Shown: in pieces, positions 6,770 to 10,419 of the stretch | How the letters are laid out: each line of letters begins with the position of its first letter | Numbering within the stretch: the first letter of the stretch is position 1 | NCBI GenBank assembly: GCA_029777755.1 | Contig: JAKORQ010000348.1 | Span: 1 to 10,419 of the forward strand | DNA from: Planctomycetota bacterium | GTDB lineage: Bacteria; Planctomycetota; Phycisphaerae; Tepidisphaerales; Tepidisphaeraceae | Reading direction: 5' to 3' | DNA length: 10,419 bases | Notes under the pieces: generated by a model | The model's database searches: none | Seen by the model: the letters and a program-made list of their open reading frames with translations, nothing else | What the model was told of the DNA's origin: nothing | Translations under genes and position numbers: made by a program

Positions 6770-7820
6770 CTCCACCTTCAGCGATGTAGCCATCCTGATT
6801 GTCAGCTACAACGGCATGGGCTTTCTCGCCGACTGCCTTGCTTCCATCCACGAGTGTGGCGAGCTGCCCCCGCCCGGGCAGATCGTGGTGGTGGATAATG
6901 CCTCCACCGACGGCTCCGCCGACTTCGTCGAGCAGAACTACCCGGAGGTCACCTGCATCCGCCTGGCGAGCAACACCGGCTTTGTCGGCGGAAATAACGC
7001 CGGTTTTGCGCACATCCGCCAGCAGATGCCGAATGTGCGCTATGTGGCGCTGCTCAACCAGGACACCATCGTGCGTCCCGGATGGCTTGCGGCACTGCGG
7101 GAGGCGGTGCAGCCGGAGGATGTAGGCTGCGCGCAGGCCAAGCTGCTGTTCCATCCCGAGACGGACCTGATCAACAGCGCGGGGAATCGGTCGCACTACC
7201 TGGGGTTTGGTTTCGTCAGTGCCTATCGCCAGAAGGATGACGGGAGATTTGATGCGCCCGGCGATATCGCCTTCTGCTCCGGGGCGGCCATGGTGGTGAA
7301 GGTGTCGGCCATCGCTCGCGATGACCTTTTTGACCCCGCATATTTTGCTTACCTCGAGGATGCGGAACTTGGCTGGTACATGCGCCTGCGCGGCTTGCGC
7401 AACGTGTACTGCCCCGCGAGCTTGGTGTGTCATCGCTACCAGTTCCGCCGCAACGCGATGATGTACTATCGCCTGGAGCAGAACCGCTGGCGCCTGCTGC
7501 TGACCTATTACCGCTGGCCGACGCTTTTGCTGATTCTCCCGGCGCTACTGATGATGGAAGGTGGGCTGCTGTTCTACTTCCTTGGCGTGCGCGCCATGAA
7601 GCAGAAGCTGCGCTCCTGGAGCGTTCTTGGGGAATTCGCGAGCATCATGCGCAAAAGAAGAGCGGCGCAGCGCCAGCGCACAGTCGGTGATCGCCAGCTC
7701 ACCGGGATCTTTATCGGAAAAGCGGATTTCCCCGAGGTCAGCAATCCGCTGCTGAACTACGTGGGCAATCCGCTGCTGTCGCTGTACTGGCGAATAGCCC
7801 GCCTGCTGCTGTGGTGGTAG
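6726..7820 (+). CDS. GT2 family glycosyltransferase, WbbL/rhamnosyltransferase-like (COG1216 type)
   Basis: A 364-residue family 2 glycosyltransferase of the WbbL-like group that builds O-antigen and other surface glycans. The nucleotide-binding start is VAILIVSYNG (21-30), and VVVDNASTDGS (54-64) holds the first acidic site. NTGFVGGNNAGF (83-94) is a hallmark of this group. LLNQDTIV (109-116) is the metal motif and YLEDAELGWYMRLRG (209-223) the acceptor/catalytic region. A hydrophobic stretch at about 265-288 probably ties the C-terminus to the membrane, followed by a basic tail. GGAG at 6715-6718 lies 7 bases before ATG 6726, which favours that start over the ATG at 6756. The gene overlaps the broken DUF2304 gene by 44 bases in another frame, so translation may be coupled. 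The donor is not decidable from sequence alone. Confidence 0.9.
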   Translation: MKSSRARHPTMADHNSTFSDVAILIVSYNGMGFLADCLASIHECGELPPPGQIVVVDNASTDGSADFVEQNYPEVTCIRLASNTGFVGGNNAGFAHIRQQMPNVRYVALLNQDTIVRPGWLAALREAVQPEDVGCAQAKLLFHPETDLINSAGNRSHYLGFGFVSAYRQKDDGRFDAPGDIAFCSGAAMVVKVSAIARDDLFDPAYFAYLEDAELGWYMRLRGLRNVYCPASLVCHRYQFRRNAMMYYRLEQNRWRLLLTYYRWPTLLLILPALLMMEGGLLFYFLGVRAMKQKLRSWSVLGEFASIMRKRRAAQRQRTVGDRQLTGIFIGKADFPEVSNPLLNYVGNPLLSLYWRIARLLLWW

Positions 7821-7839
7821 CGCAAAGTGCTGCTACCAC
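7814..7839 (+). terminator. Inverted repeat over the end of the glycosyltransferase gene, weak terminator candidate
   Basis: GTGGTAGC (7814-7821), which includes the TAG stop, pairs with GCTACCAC (7832-7839). The stem can be extended by two pairs with one bulged T. There is no T-run on either strand. It sits in the 61-base gap between convergent genes, so it may be an RNA end-protecting hairpin rather than an intrinsic terminator. Confidence 0.3.
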
Positions 7840-7881
7840 TCCAGTAACGGCGACTGTCCGTCTCAGCTCGCTTGCGGTGGT

Positions 7882-8241
7882 TTACACGCCGATTTCAGCG
7901 CTGTACGCCATGGCATCCGGGGCGGGAACCAGCACCACGAGGGTGTTCTCGCCGATAGCCTTGCGTACCTCGCGGATCAGCCGGGCACCCACGGCCTTGT
8001 CGGCGTAGGCCTTGTCGACGATCAGGTCGGAAAGGTAGCAGCAGCCGCTTACTTCCTTGAGGCCGCGTGCCAGGCCAACGAGCCTCTTCCCGTCTCGTGC
8101 GGTTACTATCACATTGGCTTGCGGTACCAGCCGCACCAGCCGCCTTGCCTCGTCTTTGCAGGTCGGCAGGGTCGATCGCTTCAGCAGTTCCACCACTTCA
8201 GCGACCTTTACATTCTCGTTAACGGCAAACTTCAGTTCCAC
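7882..8241 (-). CDS. Short GNAT-family N-acetyltransferase
   Basis: A 119-residue protein related to the small GNAT enzymes that open with VELKFAVNEN and contain a VIVTARDGKRLVGLARGL core (45-62) followed by YLSDLIVDKAYADKAVG (69-85). These normally transfer acetyl from acetyl-CoA to an amine of unknown identity. The GTG start is chosen because AAGGAG lies 5 bases upstream; a longer frame starting at 8289 would add 16 unrelated residues. Two features look weakened. The pyrophosphate loop, usually Q-x-x-G-x-G, reads A-D-K-A-V-G. The protein also stops right after YSAEIGV, where relatives continue with a YYPKxGF-type end and further residues. It could be a divergent enzyme or one in decay. It is convergent with the glycosyltransferase gene and divergent from the YrdC fusion. 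Confidence 0.75.
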   Translation of the reverse strand: MELKFAVNENVKVAEVVELLKRSTLPTCKDEARRLVRLVPQANVIVTARDGKRLVGLARGLKEVSGCCYLSDLIVDKAYADKAVGARLIREVRKAIGENTLVVLVPAPDAMAYSAEIGV

Positions 8242-8246
8242 GGAAT

Positions 8247-8252
8247 CTCCTT
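8247..8252 (-). promoter_or_regulatory. Ribosome binding site deciding a GTG start for the GNAT gene
   Basis: On the minus strand AAGGAG is followed by 5 bases and then GTG (complement of 8239-8241). The match and spacing are good, and the protein that starts here aligns with the normal N-terminus of its family. Confidence 0.75.
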
Positions 8253-8279
8253 GGACATCCCTATATAAGGGCCGGAGGC

Positions 8280-8288
8280 ATTGTACCA
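8280..8288 (-). promoter_or_regulatory. Extended -10 promoter candidate for the GNAT gene
   Basis: The minus strand reads TGGTACAAT, an extended -10 (TG, one base, TACAAT) with 5 of 6 matches to TATAAT. No good -35 is seen at 17-18 bases, which is common for extended -10 promoters. A start near 8273 would give a leader of about 30 bases that contains the AAGGAG site. Confidence 0.5.
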
Positions 8289-8371
8289 TAAATCCGCCTC
8301 GCGGGTGTGATTAATACGTTGCAAATCCGGTTGTGTGCGACCATCACAACCAAAGCCGCGACCGGGGGTAA

Positions 8372-8401
8372 TTGACAGTTTCAGCGAGCATGGGCCATAA
8401 T
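8372..8401 (+). promoter_or_regulatory. Near-consensus sigma-70-type promoter of the YrdC-phosphatase/rpiB unit
   Basis: TTGACA (8372-8377) is a perfect -35. It is followed by an 18-base spacer and CATAAT (8396-8401), a 5-of-6 -10. Transcription should begin near 8407-8409, only about 5-7 bases before the ATG at 8414, giving an almost leaderless message. The same TTG could be misread as a start codon of the open frame, but its role as a -35 box is better supported. Confidence 0.65.
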
Positions 8402-8413
8402 CGATCGCAAAAC

Positions 8414-9547
8414 ATGGCGGCAAAACGTCTTAAGTTAACCTCCACCGACGCTGATTCCGCTGCCGTCCAGGCCGCTGCACAGGTCGTGAATGCCGGCGGG
8501 ATCGCCGTGATGCCCCTTGAGACTGTCTATTGTGCCATGGCGAGGGTTGATCACACCCAGGCGCTGGCGGATCTGCGGCGTCTGCGTTCCCTGCCTGCCG
8601 ACAAGCCCATTGCCCTGCATGTTGCGGATGCCAAATCCGCCGAGCAGTACATCGATCCGCCCAGCCCGTATCAGCATTACCTGATGAGCCGGCTCTGGCC
8701 TGGCCCGGTTGGGATGGTTTTTGCAGTCTCCCGTGAGAAGCGGGAAGAGGTCACCGCTCGCTTGGCCGTGGCGGAGCATGACGTTTATGATGCGGGGCAG
8801 ATCACCATCCGCTGCCCGGCCCATGCGGTGGCGCGGAAGGTGGTTGGCGCCTGCCCGCACCCTCTGGCGGCCGTGCCGGCGGCTGACGGGGCGCTGGATG
8901 TTGGTGCGCTGCCGCAGGAATTGCTCAACAAGGTTGAGATCGTGCTTGATGACGGCCCGGTCAGGCATGGCAGGCCCTCGACCATCATCCGGGCCGGAGA
9001 ACGGGATTTCCAGATCGTCCGCCAGGGCGTCTTTGACCGAAGGATCCTCGAGAAAATGCTGCAGACGACGATCTTGTTCGTGTGTTCGGGCAATACCTGC
9101 CGCTCGCCGATGGCGCAGGCGATCGCCCGTAAAGTGCTGGCGGACTGGCTTAATGTCCCGGAGAAACAGCTTGAGCAGGCCGGATACCAGGTAATCTCGG
9201 CAGGCACCAGCACCCTCGGCGGTTCGCCGGCGGCGGCGTATGCCATCGAGGCCGTGCGCGAGTACGGTGCGGACCTTTCCGCCCATCGCTCGCGCCCGCT
9301 CACGCAGCAGCTCATCAGCCAGGCGACGGTCATATTTGTGATGGCGCAGAACCACGCTGACGCCGTGCTGGCGGCCGATCCGTCCGCCTCCGACAAGGTT
9401 ATGTTGCTTGATTCACATGGCGACATTGAGGATCCAATAGGAGGGGAGTTGGCCCTTTACAAAAACCTTGCGAGGAAGATAAAGGGGGTCATCGAGAACC
9501 GCCTGGCCGACAGGTCGTTGCTGGGCGCGGGAGAAGTTAAGAAATGA
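8414..9547 (+). CDS. Fusion of YrdC/Sua5-like domain and low-molecular-weight (arginine-type) protein phosphatase
   Basis: A 377-residue two-domain protein. Residues 1-205 are YrdC/Sua5-like; that family makes threonylcarbamoyl-AMP for tRNA t6A. Visible motifs are GGIAVMPLETVYCAMA (28-43), KPIALHV (64-70), LWPGPVGMVF (94-103), TIRCPAHAVA (131-140) and STIIRAG (189-195). The usual TSAN reads VPAA (154-157) and the KxR site reads RLR (56-58), so activity is doubtful. Residues 216-365 are a low-molecular-weight phosphatase. It has the P-loop CSGNTCRS (Cys224, Arg230) and the general-acid Asp340 in IEDPIGG. Thr228 matches Thr11 of the arginine phosphatase YwlE, where tyrosine phosphatases usually have Ile. 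ATG 8414 is chosen because a promoter covers the upstream part of the frame. It overlaps rpiB by ATGA (9544-9547). The fused order mirrors ywlC-ywlE-ywlF of Bacillus. Confidence 0.88.
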   Translation: MAAKRLKLTSTDADSAAVQAAAQVVNAGGIAVMPLETVYCAMARVDHTQALADLRRLRSLPADKPIALHVADAKSAEQYIDPPSPYQHYLMSRLWPGPVGMVFAVSREKREEVTARLAVAEHDVYDAGQITIRCPAHAVARKVVGACPHPLAAVPAADGALDVGALPQELLNKVEIVLDDGPVRHGRPSTIIRAGERDFQIVRQGVFDRRILEKMLQTTILFVCSGNTCRSPMAQAIARKVLADWLNVPEKQLEQAGYQVISAGTSTLGGSPAAAYAIEAVREYGADLSAHRSRPLTQQLISQATVIFVMAQNHADAVLAADPSASDKVMLLDSHGDIEDPIGGELALYKNLARKIKGVIENRLADRSLLGAGEVKK

Positions 9548-10071
9548 GAATTGCACTGGGCTCCGATCATCGCGGGTACGAAGGCAAGCGCCACCTGGCC
9601 CCACTCCTGAAGAAATGGGGCCATCAGGTACGCGATTTCGGATGCGATAGCATCAGGCCATGCGATTACCCCGATTATGCCGGTGCAGTCGCTCGGGCTG
9701 TGGCCAGCGGCGAGTATGACGTGGGTATCCTGCTCGACGGCTCGGGCATAGGCATGTCGATCGCCGCCAACAAGGTGATCGGGGTACGCGCGGCGCTGGT
9801 CCATGATGAGGTAACGGCGCGGCTTGCCAGGGAATACAACCACTGCAACGTGCTGTGCATCGGCACGGATCTGCTCTCGGCCGACCAGCTCAAGACGATC
9901 GTGCATATCTTCCTGACCTGCAGCTTTGCTGAAGGTCGCCACGTTCGTCGCGTGGCCAAGGTATGCCAGCTTGAGGCCGAAAGCGTCCGGGAGGCTCGCG
10001 AGCAGCTTCGCCCGGTGGGAACCTGCTCGATGGGTCCGACGGCGGCCTCCCGCCCGCCGCTGCGGAGCTGA
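9544..10071 (+). CDS. rpiB: RpiB/LacAB-family sugar-phosphate isomerase
   Basis: A 175-residue ribose-5-phosphate isomerase B, which interconverts ribose 5-phosphate and ribulose 5-phosphate in the pentose phosphate pathway, in the cytoplasm. Family motifs are IALGSDHRGYEGK (3-15, with Asp8-His9), FGCDS near 32, DYPDYA (41-46), GSGIGMSIAANKV (66-78) and the segment from HDEVTARLA (87-95) into NVLCIG (102-107). GRHVRRVAKV (131-140) is the phosphate-binding tail. The catalytic Cys of the Escherichia coli enzyme is replaced: the loop reads LLDGSGIGM with Asp65 in its place, as in some planctomycete and microcompartment-linked members. A 25-residue Ser/Pro/Arg-rich end extends past the normal length of about 150. 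It starts inside the stop of the phosphatase fusion (ATGA), with GGGAG 10 bases upstream, so it is co-translated. Substrates other than ribose 5-phosphate are possible. Confidence 0.9.
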   Translation: MRIALGSDHRGYEGKRHLAPLLKKWGHQVRDFGCDSIRPCDYPDYAGAVARAVASGEYDVGILLDGSGIGMSIAANKVIGVRAALVHDEVTARLAREYNHCNVLCIGTDLLSADQLKTIVHIFLTCSFAEGRHVRRVAKVCQLEAESVREAREQLRPVGTCSMGPTAASRPPLRS

Positions 10072-10107
10072 ATGGGAGCAAAGTCGGCTATTCAGGTCTG
10101 CTCTCGC

Positions 10108-10135
10108 TTGCAAAGCGATGGGCCATGGATACACT
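10108..10135 (+). promoter_or_regulatory. Possible promoter of rpmB
   Basis: TTGCAA (10108-10113), a 16-base spacer and TACACT (10130-10135) give 4 of 6 matches at each box. A start near 10142 would leave a leader of about 30 bases with AAAGAGGAAC before the rpmB ATG. The position is sensible but the match is modest. Confidence 0.4.
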
Positions 10136-10171
10136 ACGCGACTCTTAATTTTGAACTAAAGAGGAACTGAA

Positions 10172-10419
10172 ATGCCACGCGTCTGCTATTTCACAGGTAA
10201 GAAGACCAGCTTTGGGAACCGGAAGACCGAGCGCGGTAAGGCTAAGTATCTGGGTGGCGTCGGTAAGAAGACCACGGGCGTGAGCCCCCGTAAGTTCAAG
10301 GCCAACATCCAGAAGGTCCGTGCTGTAGTGAACGGCCGCGTGGTCCGCATCAAGGTATCGACCAAGGCCCTGCGCATGGGTCTGGTGACCAAGCCTGTCC
10401 GTCGCCAGGTTCCCGAGAA
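10172..10419 (+). CDS. rpmB: 50S ribosomal protein bL28, 3' end missing
   Basis: Ribosomal protein L28 of the large subunit, cut by the right edge after 82 codons. It opens with MPRVCYFTGKKTSFGN, the standard start of bL28. A basic segment (RKTERGKAKYLGGVGKKTTG) replaces the shorter VSHANNKTKR-type loop of many bacteria. RKFKANIQKVRAVVNGRVVRIKVSTKALR, seen in pieces across 40-68, matches the conserved second half. At 82 or more residues it is longer than the common 62-78, matching the longer form I associate with planctomycetes. GAGG at 10161-10164 lies 7 bases before the ATG. It has its own likely promoter and is separated from rpiB by 100 bases. Confidence 0.93.
   Translation, partial: MPRVCYFTGKKTSFGNRKTERGKAKYLGGVGKKTTGVSPRKFKANIQKVRAVVNGRVVRIKVSTKALRMGLVTKPVRRQVPE

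Noticed and set aside
8709..9194. Overlapping + strand frame (161 codons) inside the YrdC-phosphatase gene
   Set aside because: Arg/Ser/Met-rich shift of a strong coding frame; no features.
10040..10062. CGGCGG/CCGCCG inverted repeat near the end of rpiB as a terminator
   Set aside because: It lies inside the coding region and is not followed by T residues.

Overview
The window is G+C-rich chromosomal DNA from a bacterium. The best guess is a planctomycete, perhaps of the Phycisphaerae line. This is inferred from four things: a C-terminal PA14-like sandwich on a TolA-like protein, a CCFG-type DUF3299-like protein, an RpiB with Asp in place of the catalytic Cys, and a long form of bL28. No marker gene settles the taxonomy. 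There are no tRNA or rRNA genes, CRISPR arrays, insertion sequences or phage genes.

Region 1 (1-3052, + strand) is a proton-motive-force operon. It holds the 3' part of an ExbB/TolQ/MotA-family channel subunit, an ExbD/TolR subunit, and a 742-residue membrane-anchored coiled-coil protein whose start overlaps exbD. The third protein has the layout of a TolA/TonB-type effector, but it ends in a PA14-like beta-sandwich. A 409-base gap with one strong hairpin follows.

Region 2 (3462-4319) has rpmE (zinc-type bL31) facing a one-TM DUF3299-like protein. A strong bidirectional terminator separates them.

Region 3 (4450-7820, + strand) is a surface-glycan block with three different GT2 glycosyltransferases. 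One is rhamnosyltransferase-like, one DPM1-like and one WbbL-like. A DUF2304 membrane-protein gene lies between the last two and is broken by an in-frame amber codon. No flippase, polymerase or sugar-nucleotide gene is visible, so the block may continue elsewhere or serve a lipid-linked glycan made elsewhere.

Region 4 (7882-10071) has a short GNAT gene on the minus strand. Divergent from it is a two-gene unit: a YrdC/Sua5-low-molecular-weight phosphatase fusion overlapping rpiB by 4 bases. The order matches the ywlC-ywlE-ywlF (rpiB) neighbourhood of Bacillus, with the first two genes fused. The phosphatase loop carries the Thr typical of the arginine phosphatase YwlE, while the YrdC half has lost its TSAN motif. 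A near-consensus promoter just upstream predicts an almost leaderless mRNA. The window ends inside rpmB (bL28).

The points most worth following up are the ExbBD-linked coiled-coil/sandwich protein, the fused YrdC-phosphatase, and the amber codon in the DUF2304 gene.
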